DNA of 64,000 nt, from the NCBI RefSeq assembly GCF_000143415.4, contig NW_003314288.1, positions 1,172,677-1,236,676 of the forward strand, in the 5' to 3' direction. The stretch comes from Selaginella moellendorffii (taxonomy: Eukaryota; Streptophyta; Lycopodiopsida; Selaginellales; Selaginellaceae). A program made the translations under genes and the position numbers. Positions within the stretch are counted from its first letter, which is position 1, and each line of letters begins with the position of its first letter. The notes under the pieces are model-generated. The model saw nothing but the letters and a program-made list of their open reading frames with translations. It had not been told where the DNA came from and searched no databases. Shown one piece after another: positions 52,101-62,829 of the stretch.

Positions 52101-52208
52101 GCCACTGCTCTCATCTCTAAGCTGGAAAAAAGGCTAATCATCTGCAAAGATGCCAGTCGGGTTCATGTGTTCCAGGATGGCAGATGTTCCTGTGACAACT
52201 ACTTTTGA
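49125..52208 (+). CDS. PPR protein, PLS-E-DYW class, with 333-bp internal repeats
   Basis: Intronless, 1027 residues from ATG 49125. Residues 1-100 are Ser/Arg/Gly-rich and fit an organelle transit peptide. PLS repeats follow, dominated by near-identical 111-residue units (LVDMYCKCGELEEARKIF, GTRSVVSY, QAELALEYYSALR, TIQP-x-DRTHV). The C-terminus has E1/E2, a PG box (EPGRSWWTDVSSGKVHSF) and a complete DYW cytidine-deaminase domain with HSEKLALG (His and Glu ligand/catalyst) and CDDCH (Cys pair). The last residues are CSCDNYF, where most family members end in GDYW. DYW proteins edit C to U in mitochondrial or plastid transcripts. It is the only protein in the window able both to bind RNA and to deaminate, so it could edit alone or serve E-type PPR proteins such as those at 350, 3434 and 16610. 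That link is inference. Confidence 0.92.
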   Translation: MRAALGFVRCVCHFSTISCSGNRFSGIPLSGGTTGSRRKTSSSHPDFKHVSTGESLWIANRETPTWVSAKLESLADPAVGKATTVRYKSPHTPPVAGDERVSLGRLVHRVRDSAESRSLSLGKQAHEAVLKSDEHKSNIYLLTGLIDMYCKCGELEEARKIFDSMGTRSVVSYNAIIQGCGSNGQAELALEYYSALRACTTIQPNDRTHVAVISACSRLATESSEKRERALRIGMEIHSILSKEKKQVDLFVATCLVDMYCKCGELEEARKIFHSMGTRSVVSYTVIINGCNSNGQAELALEYYSALRADNTIQPDDRTHVVVISACSTLATESSEKRKRALRVGMEIHSMLSKEKKQVDLFVANCLVDMYCKCGKLEEARKIFHSMGTRSVVSYTAIIHGCGLNGQAELALEYYSALRACTTIQPNDRTHVAVISACSRLATESSEKRERALRIGMEIHSMLSKEKKQVDLFVATCLVDMYCKCGELEEARKIFHSMGTRSVVSYNAIIQGCGSNGQAELALEYYSALRTDNTIQPDNRTHVAVISACSTLATESSEKRERALRIGMEVHSVLSKEKKHLGLYMATCLVDMYCKCGELEEARKIFHSMGTRSVVSYTAIIQGCNTNGRAELALEYYCALRADNTIQADACTYTCVLVACGSVMAIKLGREIHQLAKHKGLLKNNPVLGSSLVSFYGKCGDVDSAQEAFDECRARDDTGLWNSLIQAYTLQGRSIEALERFYSMTQEEGCKADDVSFVSVLNACSHGGLVGKGRQLLDEMPKQYGVKPRLEHYVCLIDMLGRANLLDEAVRVLRAMPFEPDAVVWTSLLGACRKWKNYTIGKLAFERLVEMDPKSGTPYALMANIFGNLGMLSERAAVVERMRGEGSFREPGRSWWTDVSSGKVHSFSVGDRSHSQSDEIAAKLKQLLLRMKEEGYTSDVINVLKVIPEEEKEDHLCGHSEKLALGCALVNSHQKETIRIVKNFRVCDDCHAATALISKLEKRLIICKDASRVHVFQDGRCSCDNYF
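49545..51060 (+). repeat. 333-bp tandem repeat inside the DYW-PPR gene
   Basis: The string ATGTACTGCAAGTGTGGC starts at 49566, 49899, 50232, 50565 and 50898, an exact period of 333 bp (111 codons, one PLS triplet). Units differ by only a few percent, for example AACGCG/ACCGCG in the SVVSY-x-[AV]-II segment. Four full units and a partial fifth. Confidence 0.95.
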
Positions 52209-53690
52209 AAACATGTCAGTGCTCTTTCTTGCAGTTATCCCTGGTTTTAAACCCTCCGTGAGTCAAGTAGAAACATGGGCCGCTGAGTGAGCATGCCTCG
52301 TCAAAGTACCGCCGTCAACCTGAACTTCACGGAGAAAAAATTAACATTTAAAAGTTAAAACTATGCAAAAGGAGGATGACACGTTAAATTTCTTTTTGGG
52401 GAATGCTGACTAAACCTTCCAACAGGTGCCCCAAACAGAGCGCCCAGATTCAGATAATAAGCCTTAGTATGAAGACTTGCCAGTACCCAAACTCTTTGCT
52501 GATAGCAAGTACCGCATCATGTTCCGGGAGCAAGGTGATGGCGGCTTGCGGCATGACCAACTTTGGGTTTGTGCTCCTAGAGCACGTTGAAGACGTGTGG
52601 AAGCTGGTGACGATAGCATTTTTTTCTTGCGACATACTCACCAGTTCCTCGGCAACGTCTTCCTTCCAGATTTTTTGAGCTTGTCGTGAGTGGTGACCTG
52701 CTTGCTCTCTCCTGTGACGACTTCTTCCAGCCTCTGGTGCCCAACCTCAAGACTCTCTTGTGGGCCCTACACAGCATGTGTGTGTGTATCAACTAGCAGA
52801 TGCACAAATCGTTGAGAATTAGCAACAAGCAGCTCTCGAGAAGCAGTATGCGTTTCTGGACACACCGACAAGCCGGGGCTCCTCGGGAGGAGTTGTGTAT
52901 CATAGGCTTAGTACGTAGTGTACTAGTGTACATGTACATGTGTTTCAGCTAAATATAATGGGCCAAATACACCGAAGAAGTGTGTATAAGAAGAGTAGAA
53001 ACAAATTAAGAAATGTAAATTAAGAAGTGCAAAAGAAATTAAAATAATTATTGTCCATCCTCATCAGTTTGCTGAAATTAAGTTGGATTCAATTCTTCCA
53101 GCTCCAAATATTTTTTAAGTTAATTAGTAGTAGAAAATAAGGAAAAAACAAACATTGAAAAAATAGTGTTTGATAATATCTTCTTTGCTTTTTTATTTTC
53201 GAAAGAAAAATAGTGGGGGAGTGCTGGTAAAGATATCTTGGCCGTTCATTGGTGGTTAATTAAATGAGCATGTTTAGAGATGTTTACAAGAGTTTAGCTC
53301 TGGACCAATTCGCACATATTAGTAAAAAGCTCGTGTTTTCTGTTTGTTCTTTTTCTAATTCTTTTCCTTTTTAAACTTTACAATGTCACAGCTTAATTGC
53401 AGCAGCTTAGATGTTTATTTATTTATTATTATTATTGTTAAAAAAATCTCTTTGATTTATATAGAAAGTGAGCCAGTTGCTCAAGAGCTGAAGAATCAGT
53501 ACATGTATAATTTTCAGACAATCTTCTAACTGGCTGAACATCAGGTTTTTATGATTATTATTATTATTACTAACAACACGCACAAACATCCTAGAAATCC
53601 CAATTTGTTATTCTCTGCATTCATTTTTTATATGATCTGTTGCTGCATGCACTTAACTGTAGGTAGTCTTCAGTTCTTCAATATAATCTG
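52209..53690. other. Intergenic, no gene seen
   Basis: AT-rich, with short ATT/TTA microsatellites (about 53420-53440 and 53558-53572). The 14-mer GGACCAATTCGCAC at 53302-53315 is identical to the left flank of the Harbinger-like element at 47236. Confidence 0.5.
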
Positions 53691-55740
53691 CTAACTAAAA
53701 GATATCGATGCACTCAATACTCCAACTCGTTTGAGAATAATCCAAGGCCCACAGTACTGTGGCAACAATTTAGAACTACCTCCACCTTGAAGAGCTCACT
53801 GAGCTTTAGACAACTGAAGGAAAACCTTGTCTCCAACCTGAAACTGCTTGTGCTAATGATGCTCATCAGCCAACTCCTTTGCCTGGTGCACCTTAAGAGA
53901 AGCCAAGTTCATACCAACAGGGGACCAAGGTTGAAAGCCATACATTGCCATAAATGGAGCCATCTCAATAGCCGAATGGAAGGCACAGTTATGGGCAAAC
54001 TCTAACAAAGGCAAGTACTTCTCCCAAATACCTTGCCTCTTCAGATGACCAACAAACGATCTCAGCATGTCTTCCAGCACCTAATTAACTCGTTTTGTTT
54101 GTCCATCTGACTGTGGATGCTCATGCTCAGCTTTGTCTCAAGCTTCTGGAACACCATTTGCCAAAACTCCAAAGTGAACATGGGATCCCGATCACTTACA
54201 ACATCCTTAGGCAGCCCATAGAGACAAACAGCTGAGCAAAGTCAAAAGCTTTAGCATTCATCTTCACAAAGAAGAAGTGAGCCAACATCATCACACAATC
54301 CACAACAACCCAGATAGCATCATTGCTTTGAAGCGCCTACTATGAAACTCATAGAAAATGCTATCCCACTTCCGCTGAGGTTACCTATGGTAGAGACCTT
54401 CATGCCTCTGACAATCCATTGTGACCACCTGGCCGGTCTAACAACTGTGCACATACTTATCTGCACCTGATTTCATTCCAGGCCAAAATAAATGCGTCTC
54501 TACCAGAACACACGTCCTGGGGGAATTTCCGCCCACTCGAACCTTTCGGGGACACGCGGGGAGTGATAAAAAATCTCGTCGTTAATCCCAGAAGTAAGGA
54601 GGTAATGTGTAATCATGAGGAATGAAGGGTCGTCTTCAAGTCCTGAGGTTCGAGCCCCGGCCAAGCCACTTGGTGCAACAGACACTCTTACAAAATCCAC
54701 TGTAAAAGAACATCATCTCTAGGAACCATAGCCCGATTCCTCTTGACTAGGAAACCATCTCGTACATCGAAGGGCATTGAAGTAAGCAAGCTCCTTAATT
54801 TCATCCAGCAAACCACTGGAGAGCTTCTGAAAGGAGTAGACAGTAAAAGTGGTTGTTTCTCCATTGTCTAGGATGGTGACCAGAGTCAAAGAGGACACTG
54901 AGCACTTGGCTATGCACAACTCATTGCACAAACAACTGTACAGCTCAGATGAGTTGATACAATTCTTCTTCACTCCTTCAGAAAGTTTAGTGACAGCAGT
55001 GTCAACTAGAACACGAGTAGATACATTCTCTCCTTGGTCCACACTTACACCCATGGCCTCACTAGGATCAGAAAGAGAAAAGGACTCATGAGCCATATCC
55101 TCTGAACACATAGACTCCATAGTGTGATCCTTAGCCTTCTACCACAAGTGGCTTATCACAAGCAAATATTTGTAGAATATACATGATTGCTTTAACCGCT
55201 CAAACACTTCTTGACACTTTCACCCCACACCAACTTAGCATGCTTGGTGGTGTTTTGAAGAATATCCACCAAAGGAGCAGCAATCAAGGAGAAGTCCTTC
55301 ACAAACCGGCAAAAGACTCCCACCATACCAAGGAAACCCATGCACAGTAGGGGGAACAAGCTAGTCAATGACTATCTGAGTCTTTTGAGGATCTTCCTGC
55401 ACACCATCTCATGGCACCACATGTCCGAGATAGGTGATCTCCTCCAAGAAGAACTCACGCTTTGACAGTTTAGAATACAGCTTGTTCTCCCTCAATAGCA
55501 GCAACATTTGCCTCACATGCATCTCATGTTCCTCCTTAGCCATAGAACATCATCAAAGTAGTACCTTGCACATGAGATTGCATAACTCTATCAAAAGAAC
55601 CATTTGATAATAGTTAGCCTCGGCCATCATATGAAGCATCATCTTTGCTGTGTTAGAAAAGACTCCTTGAGCATTCCAAAGTTTCAAAATGAGATAATCA
55701 AAGGATCTCAGCTAGCAATAAGTTGTTCTAGCATGGTTAG
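53690..55740 (-). pseudogene. G3a: gypsy pol remnant
   Basis: Minus strand: integrase end (WEKYLPLLEFAHNCAFHSAI, MAPFMAMYGFQPWSPVG, FQVGDKVFLQLSKAQ) at 54080-53780, with earlier integrase traces up to about 54450. A linker frame at 55120-54719 contains FQKLSSGLLDEIKELAYFNA. RNase H/RT traces lie at about 55200-55700. Heavily decayed; LTRs not identified. Confidence 0.65.
54490..54710. repeat. Possible tRNA-derived SINE or other insert in G3a
   Basis: Sequence foreign to the pol frame, with GGTTCGAGCCCC at about 54648-54660, which fits a Pol III B box. No convincing A box or poly-A tail was found. Confidence 0.25.
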
Positions 55741-55789
55741 TCTTTTTTTGATCAATTCTTCTTAGTTGATTTCATATTGTATTATCATT

Positions 55790-56992
55790 CATAGTGATGG
55801 AACGATGTACTCGAGTGGTGTCAAAGCTTCAAGGCCATAGGTGAGCTTAAATGGTGTTGAATTTGTTGAAACCTTATATGTGGTTTGATATGCCTATAGG
55901 GCATCGTAGATGTGATCGTTCTAGTCTTTCTAATTTATTTTCACGATTTTCATGAGGATGTTTTTGAGTGTCTTGTTTGTAGACTTTTCTTGACCATTGC
56001 CTTGAGGGTAGTACAGTGTTGAAGCCTTATGTTGAATAGTTAATTCTTGAGTCAGATACTTAATTCGTTGGTAGATGTTGCATTTTTTACAGAACTTGGC
56101 TTAGTTGTGCCAAAGTGTTGGCCACTAAAGTCTTGCTTGTAAAATTTTTCAAGCTGTGATTTCTTCAACAAAATGTCCTCTTATTTATCCACAAGAGGCT
56201 TCTTCAAATAGATCTTGTGTTTCTTCTGGGTTTGCACATCTTCTTAAAATGTTGTCTTTTGTTTGTACAGTCTTCTTCTCACAACTGAATATGGTTTTGT
56301 CCTCAAGACAAATTGCTTGTGCTTGTTGGAGGTTGAATATTAAGTTGGTATTGTTGCTGTTGTAAGGTAGTAGTAGATGTTGTCCATCTAGATTGGTGAT
56401 GTGTGAATTAAAAGGATATTGGAGTCAAGAAAGTTGTCCATATTGTGTTTCGGTTGTTCATCAGTTGTAATACGGCTTAGGTGGTCGGCTTGTTCATGTT
56501 CTCTTTCAGGCTTCTCGAAGTTGTATTCTTGAAGTAGTAAGAACCATCATGCAATTCTGCCAGTGAGGATCGCTTTGTTGAGAATGTGAAAGAAGTTACT
56601 GAGTAGGTAGTGTCGAAACTTTTGGAGTGCGTAGATCATTTCTAGAGCTTCTTTCTCAGTTGTAGTGTAGTTCATTTCGGTTGAGTTGAGTCTTTGACTT
56701 CCATAATAGATTAGTTGGTATTTATGATCTTCTTGTTGTTGCAAAAGGATCGCTCTGAGGGCATAGTTGGAGGTGTCAACTTGGATGTTGAAGTCTTTGT
56801 TCTAGCTTGGTTGAGCAAGTATTGGAGCTTGGGTGAGGGAATTCTTGAGGTTGATAAAGGCATTTGTAAGCTTGATTCTTCTTGAGGAGTTCGGTGATGG
56901 GTTTTGCAATCTTAGCATAGTCTTTGATGAATCTTCAATGGTATCCCATCTTACTGAGGAATGATTGAAGGCTTGAAATGTTGAATGGATGT
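55790..56992 (-). pseudogene. G3b: second gypsy pol remnant
   Basis: Minus strand: RT end (INLKNSLTQAPILAQPS, 56860-56805), RNase H (YQLIYYGSQRLNSTEMNYTT, EKEALEMIYALQKFRHYLL, 56730-56590), then integrase traces that read like TNKTLKNILMKIVKIN and YQTTYKVSTNSTPFKLTYG at about 55960-55840. Its upstream part is cut off by the G4 LTR at 56993. Confidence 0.68.
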
Positions 56993-57353
56993 TGTCAAGA
57001 CCCCCAAGAAGATCAAGACTAGAAAATGCAGAAGACAAAGAAAACAGTTAGTGGAGACGAAGAAAAAACCTTAGACTGGCGTTGATTCAGATTGTGGAGA
57101 AATGAATCAAGGCTAACCTAAATATACTATAGGTTGATAGAACTCCACCACTCTTGGATTGAGGATGGCCTAAATATAGCTGAGGTCAAGGAGGCGCCAC
57201 ATCATCATTAGGAATGTGGTTTGAGAATCAGGAATTGTACGGGAAATTAGAGAGTCAGGAATAGGGAAGTGTCTCAAGAGTCAAGAATGTGGTCTACGGG
57301 TCAGGAATCTGGCGAGAGTCAGGAATGTGGCAAGAATTGGGGGATTCCTGACA
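56993..57353 (-). repeat. G4 3' LTR
   Basis: 361 bp; partner copies at 63889 onward and a solo copy at 25587-25956. Confidence 0.9.
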
Positions 57354-57489
57354 GCACCCCCTCCTCAAGAATGAGTGGAATAAGGACGTGAATGAGAACG
57401 AAGAGGAGGATGAGATGGGCATCAAGGGATGGGAGATAGAGAATGAAAAGAATGAGGACTGGGATGAGAAGGATAGCAATAATGGAAGT

Positions 57490-58725
57490 CCTGAACAAGG
57501 TTAGAAGAATGAATCAGGTTGTTTGTAGGTTCCCAAGTGCGTTCCTCAGGTCTGTAACCCTTCCAGTCTACCAAATAGTAGAGTTTACACTATGAGATCT
57601 TGGAATCAAGGATGTCCTAAACCCCGTGCTCAGACCCATTCTCGAGCTGCATTGGTGGAGGCAGAGGAATGACCTGATTTGGAATAGGACTGGGAATATA
57701 AGGCTCAAGGAGAGAGGAGTGAAAAATAGGGTGAATTTGATATGAGGAGGGAAGTGCAAGGCGATAAATGACAGGATTAATGATGGTAGTGATAGGGAAA
57801 GGACCAAGGCATTTGAAATTGAGTTTGGGACATGGCCTGGTGGTGGAGATATTTTGCCTGAGGAGCCAGAATTTATCCCCGATATTGTAAGGGGGACAAT
57901 TCGAACAATGGACATTGGCAAATGTTTTGTGAGATTTCTGAGCACGATGGAGGTGGAAGGAGATGGAGTTGTGGATTTCTTGGAGGTTGGAGACAAATGC
58001 CTCAGAGCGGGGATTTGAATGAGAGGATTCATATGAACAAGGAAGTGAGAGATTAATTCGGGGATTTCGGACAGAGTTTGCAAAGAAAAGGGAAACTCGA
58101 AGGGAGGAGTGAATGGAGTTGTTATAGGAGAACTCAGTAAGGGGAAGGATATCGAACAAATCATCCTAATGATAGTCGATGAAGCACCTCAGGAATTGTT
58201 CCAATGTTTGAATCGTTCACTCGAACTATCCATCAGTTTGAGGATGATACGCCGAAGAGAAGTTGGCCTTCACTCCAAACAGTTGCAAGAAGCATTGCTA
58301 GAAATGAGAGATGAACTAAGGTCCCCAATCCAAAACCATATCTGTAGGAATCCCATGAAGTTGGAAAATTTCCATGAATATCAGTTTTGCCATGTCCTCC
58401 CTCAAAAAATCCTTGGTACACAGCAGGAAGTGCATCATCTTTGTGAAGTGATCCACCACGACTAAAATGCTATTGAAGCCTCTAGAACTCGGAAGATCAC
58501 TCAAGAAATCCATGGAGATGGATTCCCAAGGACTTGAAGGGACAGGGAGGGAATGAAACAAACCTGAAGGAAGGTGGCAAGGTATCTTATTCCGGGTGCA
58601 AGTGTCATAGGAGGTAACAAAAGCTTTGATGTAGTTGTCCATGTGAGGCCACCAAAAATCCCATGCAACTAGCTCATAGGTTTTCACAATACCAAAGTGA
58701 CCAACAGTCGGGCTATCGTGGCAAG
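57490..58725 (-). pseudogene. G4 integrase and chromodomain (part before the solo LTR)
   Basis: Minus strand: HDSPTVGHFGIVKTYELV and WDFWWPHM (zinc region, continued from 60442-60540 on the far side of the solo LTR), then SMDFLSDLPSSRG (first Asp). Further on come YNNSIHSSLRVSLFF, CPPYNIGDKFWLLRQN, LNFKCLGPFPI and HPIFHSSLLEPY. At about 57560-57500 a chromodomain follows: [20 protein letters not shown]. Stops and frameshifts are present. Confidence 0.82.
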
Positions 58726-59317
58726 TGTGAGACACAAAATCCCTAGGCCCCAAAGTGGAGCCGGAAGGGCGCCACATGGTAGTGGCCGGAGTGAGAGCCA
58801 AACGAGCGTAACACGTTTGGACCAAAAGCTCCGACTTGAAAAGTCAAGAGCGGGAGTGGAACTCCCAACGAAGTGCTCGAGGAACAAGCATGAAGCGAGC
58901 AAAAGGCGAGGCTCCAAAAAGGGACCCAAAAGGACCAACACATGACACGTGGGAGTGTCCGAGATGGAGTCCGAAGTGGAGTCCGAGGTGGACCCGAGTT
59001 GGAGTCCGAAGTGGAGTCCGAGATGGACTTGAGATGGACCCGAAATGGAGTCTGAGATGGAGTCCGAGATGGACCCGAGATGGACCCGAGATGGAGTCCG
59101 AGATGGAGTCCGAGATGGAGTCCGAGATGGACCCGAGATGGAGTCCGAGATGGAGTCCGAGATGGAGTCCGAGATGGACCCGAGATGGACCCGAAATGGA
59201 GTCCGAGATGGAGTCCGAGATGGACCCGAGATGGAGTCCGAGATGGACCCGAGATGGACCCGACATGGAGTCCGAGATGGAGTCCGAGATGGAGTCCGAA
59301 GTCGAGACCGAGACCGG

Positions 59318-59349
<32 letters not shown>

Positions 59350-60441
59350 TCGGGACCGAGACCGAGACCGAGGCCGAGGCCGAGACCGAGCCCGAGTCCG
59401 AGTCCGAGTCCGAGTCCGAGTCCGAGTCCGAGTCCGGAGCCTGAGAGGGTGAAAGCCCAAAGCGTTCGTCTCCCAGACCCTGGGGGGTTTGGTGAGCTCC
59501 AAAAGTATAGTAAGGGGGAGGACTGCAGTGGAGCCAGTTTGGCCAGGAAAGGCCAGTTTGGCCCAGGAAGGCCAGACCCAGTGTTGGGTGACGAACTGAC
59601 CACTGGGAAGTCCAAGACTAGAGTGAATACGGACCGACAAGCGGGGTAGCTTGGTGAAGTGTTCAAGAGCCGGCTCTAGTTCCCCCGGGAGATCGACTGG
59701 CCGATGCTCCCAGTCCAAGTGTGGGTGGCACTACCTACTTGGATACCAGGCGTGGCTCAACGGAACCTCACTCTAAGCCCATGGCTAGAGCACCTAAAGG
59801 CGAAAGGCGGGGAGAGTACCCAGGTGGCTCGCGTAAGGCCACGGTGTTCCGAAATGTTGTCCCAAAGGCCTAGACTGTGGAAAGGAAGAGGAGCAGTCCT
59901 CTAGGGTAGTGACCAAGGACACAGTCGTGTGGTGAGGAAGTCCCAGAGGACCATGGGACTTAGTGGTCGGGCCTGTGGGCCTCGATCCAGTGGCAGTGTT
60001 GGTAAACACGGCCAGGGGCAGAAAGGGACTTGGTAGGAACTGACAAAGGGACTTTGGGGAAGGCGATTCCCCAGGTTTGTGGGCACCCTAAGGATGCTAA
60101 GGAGTGGATCTAGGATGACCACTCGTGAACAGATGGCCCAGTCTTGGAGAGACGGGATGGTGATGCAAGTGGTATTGGACCACTAGTGCAGCAAAGGTGA
60201 ATGGGCATGGCCTTAGCGTAACGGGCCGAGATGTCAGTGGTACCTTTGGGTGTCGGTCTTCGGACCGGACACGTGGAGCACTTGGACCAGGTGCAAGTGT
60301 TGAGTGGCATGGATGCCATTCTTGGGGCTAGCAAGTCCCAAGTCCTGAATTGGACTAATGGAGGTTGTAAATGAGACTCCTCCAAATGGTCGGAGGTGTG
60401 GTTAAGTGACTAAAGTAGAATGGAAAATTTAGTCGCTTACA
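58726..60441 (+). mobile_element. Solo LTR (1716 bp) inserted in G4 integrase
   Basis: Starts TGTGAGACAC, ends GTCGCTTACA, and is flanked by GCAAG on both sides (58721-58725 and 60442-60446). Removing it and one GCAAG restores the G4 reading (…RLVLMAC to HDSPTVGHFG). Internal parts match the G2 LTR in inverted orientation: the segment AAAGCCCAAAGCGTTCGTCT near 59455 corresponds to AGACGCACACTTTGGGCTTT in G2. It belongs to a related but longer LTR family. Confidence 0.85.
58960..59442 (+). repeat. GAGATGGAGTCC / GAGACCGAGACC simple-repeat array
   Basis: First GAGATGGAGTCCGAGATGGA-type 12-mers and 24-mers, then GACCGAGACCGA, then GTCCGAGTCCGA. It stays open in several frames on both strands, so long Arg-Thr, Gly-Leu and Ser-rich open frames here are artefacts. 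The same kind of array sits at the same relative place in the G2 LTRs. Confidence 0.9.
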
Positions 60442-62000
60442 GCAAGCCATCAGGACCAACCTTTGAGCATCACCTTCTAGAATGTAAAGCTGCTCCCCAT
60501 GGTACAACAAGCCATCTAAGAACTCGATCTTGTCAAATCACCGGCAGTCAGGAGTCACTGAGTGTCCAGCCTGAAGATGGGGGAAAATGTTGCTGGCGAG
60601 GCCGTCGGATTGAAGATTGTTTCTGATCGTGTCCATCGAGGAGGAGTCCTAAAGGGCTAGGGAAATTGCCATAACTTGGAGCCGATCAGGATCGAGGATA
60701 ACCTGATCCTATTGATCTAAGGGAGGATTACCAAGTCTGAGACTGAGATAGGAGCGCCTTGAAAGAGCATCAGGAAGGCCCTGAAGCTTTCTAGGTCTGT
60801 ACATGATAAAAAAGTCAAACTGACTCAGGAATTGTGCCCACCTTGCCTTACGATGGCTCAAAATTCAGGAAGTGGCAAAGTACTCGAGATTTTTGTGATC
60901 CATCCAGACTGTTGTTTGATGGCTTGCCCCCTCCAAGAAACGATGCTACTCTCCAAAAGAATCCACGATGGCAAGGAGCTTCTTGTTCTAGATTTTGTAA
61001 TTGATCTCTGCAAGCTGGAATTTCCCAAGAATGAAAAGCGACTGGATGAAATTCCTGATCCGCTCTGAGTTGAGACAGCACAGCACCAATGGCAAAGTTG
61101 GAGGCGTCTACCTCGATGAAGAAAGGTTGTGAGGGATCAGCGTGGATCAAGACGGGAGCAGAACTGAAGGCCGCCTTGAGTGTGTCGAAGGCCTACTGGG
61201 CAACAGTAGACCAAGAGAAGAGAACATCCTTGCAAGTGAGATGCATGAGAGGAAGGACAATATCGGATTAGTGATCAATGAATTTGCAGTAGAAATTGGC
61301 GAAGCCAAGGAAAACTTGAATGTCCGACATTGATTGTGGAGGCTCCCATTCAAGAATAGTCTTGACTTTAGCAGGATCTTTTGTGATACCCTCAGGAGTG
61401 ACAATGTACCCAAGGAACTCCACAAACTCCTGATTGAAGGAACATTTCTCAAGCTTTGCATATAGGCCGTGTTCCCACAGCTTTGCCAGCACCTTACGCA
61501 CATGCTCGTCATGCTCCTCCTGAGTTTTTGAGTAGATGAGGATGTCGTCAATGTAGAAGATCACCATCTGATCAAGAAAGTCCTGAAAGACATTGTTCGC
61601 CATATGTTGGAAAATTGCTAGAGCATTTGTCAAGCCAAACGGCATGATAGTGTACTCGAATGCAATCTTCCATTTATTGTCAAGCCAGATCTAGATCAGG
61701 TTGTATGCTCCATAGAGGTCGATCTTGGTGAAGAAGCGAGCACCGTGGAGGTGTTCCAATAGGTCCGAGATCAGGGGCAGTGGATAATGGTTCGGAACAG
61801 TCACTTTATTCAAACCTTGGTAGTCGATGACTAGCCGCAAACTCCCATTCTTCTTCTTAACAAAGAAGACAGGCGGTCCAGCCGGGGACTGCGAATGCTG
61901 AATGTACCCCGATGCAAGGTTCTCGTCCACGTACTCTTTGAGGGCCTTAAGCTCGGACAGGGATAACCTGTAGATAGGCCCTCACGGAGGTGATGCTCTT
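60442..62000 (-). pseudogene. G4 reverse transcriptase and RNase H
   Basis: Minus strand: [34 protein letters not shown] (then a TAG), IMPFGLTNALAIFQHMAN, YIDDILIYSKTQEEHDEH (RT active site) and FLGYIVTPEGITKDP. RNase H follows as FFIEVDASNFAIGAVLSQ, with frameshifts from about 60990 on. The integrase start (LLYHGEQLYILEGDAQRLV) lies at about 60530-60450, abutting the solo LTR. Confidence 0.82.
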
Positions 62001-62829
62001 TCCTATAAATCAATGGGACATTTGTAAGGCTGATAAATAGGTAGTACACTAGTTTTTTTCTTGTCAAACACATCCCCAAAATCATGATACTTCTCAGGAA
62101 GACTGACAGGAGAAACATGCAAAGAAAAAAGGAAAACAAGTTCTTCGTGAAGGAGTCCTTTCATAGTGATTGTGGAGATAGGAGGAGGTGTACAACTGAA
62201 TGGAATGATGGAACAAGGATATTGTCTAGTGTAAGATGGAAGAGAGGGAAAAGAAGATTGAGGGATAGGGAGCAAAGAGGGTGAAAACCTCATAGAGTCA
62301 GGAACAGAACCCCAATTTGAGTTTAGGGAACTTTTCCTGATTCAGACTCGATGAATAGTAGGGGAAGACATGGGAGAGGTGAGCTGTAATTCCTTCTAAC
62401 AGATCTGAGGCTGGTGCAGTTGGAACCAAGGAAGGCCGAGCACCACAGAGGAGGACTTGCTGTTGATGATTTTGAAGGCGATATCGGTGAAGGTGGATCT
62501 AATGTGTACTCAAATAAGAAACGTTTCCTTAAGTCTAGAAGATGCAGACACAAAATGCCTACCGATGCCTTCAATTCTCAGATCCCATATGGTAGGAGAA
62601 TGAGGAACATGATGTCGGGTAGGAAATTCCGTATTCATGAAGCAGGAAGTTGCACTCGAGTCCAATAGCACTAGAGCCTTGAGTCCTGATTGTCCAGTGA
62701 AAGAAAAGAGACATGGGATGTGGAAGTTGTGGGAATTGGTGGTGGCTTTGATGAAAGGTGGTGAGGAGCTTGATAAAGAAGAAAAGTGATTTTTATTTGG
62801 AGAGTCCAAACAAATAGCTCTTACTCTGT
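62001..62829 (-). pseudogene. G4 protease region
   Basis: Minus strand: LFSFTGQSGLKALVLLDSSA, TSCFMNTEF (aspartic protease; the usual DSG is DSS). It is followed by FSLHVSPVSLPEKYHDFGDV and VLPIYQPYKCPIDL in the protease-RT linker at about 62140-62000. Confidence 0.7.

Noticed and set aside
52403-52678. 91-residue open frame after the DYW-PPR gene
   Set aside because: No recognisable family and no sign of a promoter or splicing; likely chance.
58743-59718. Long open frames rich in Arg-Thr, Gly-Leu or Ser-Arg on both strands
   Set aside because: They are translations of the GAGATGGAGTCC simple-repeat array inside a solo LTR, open in several frames by composition.
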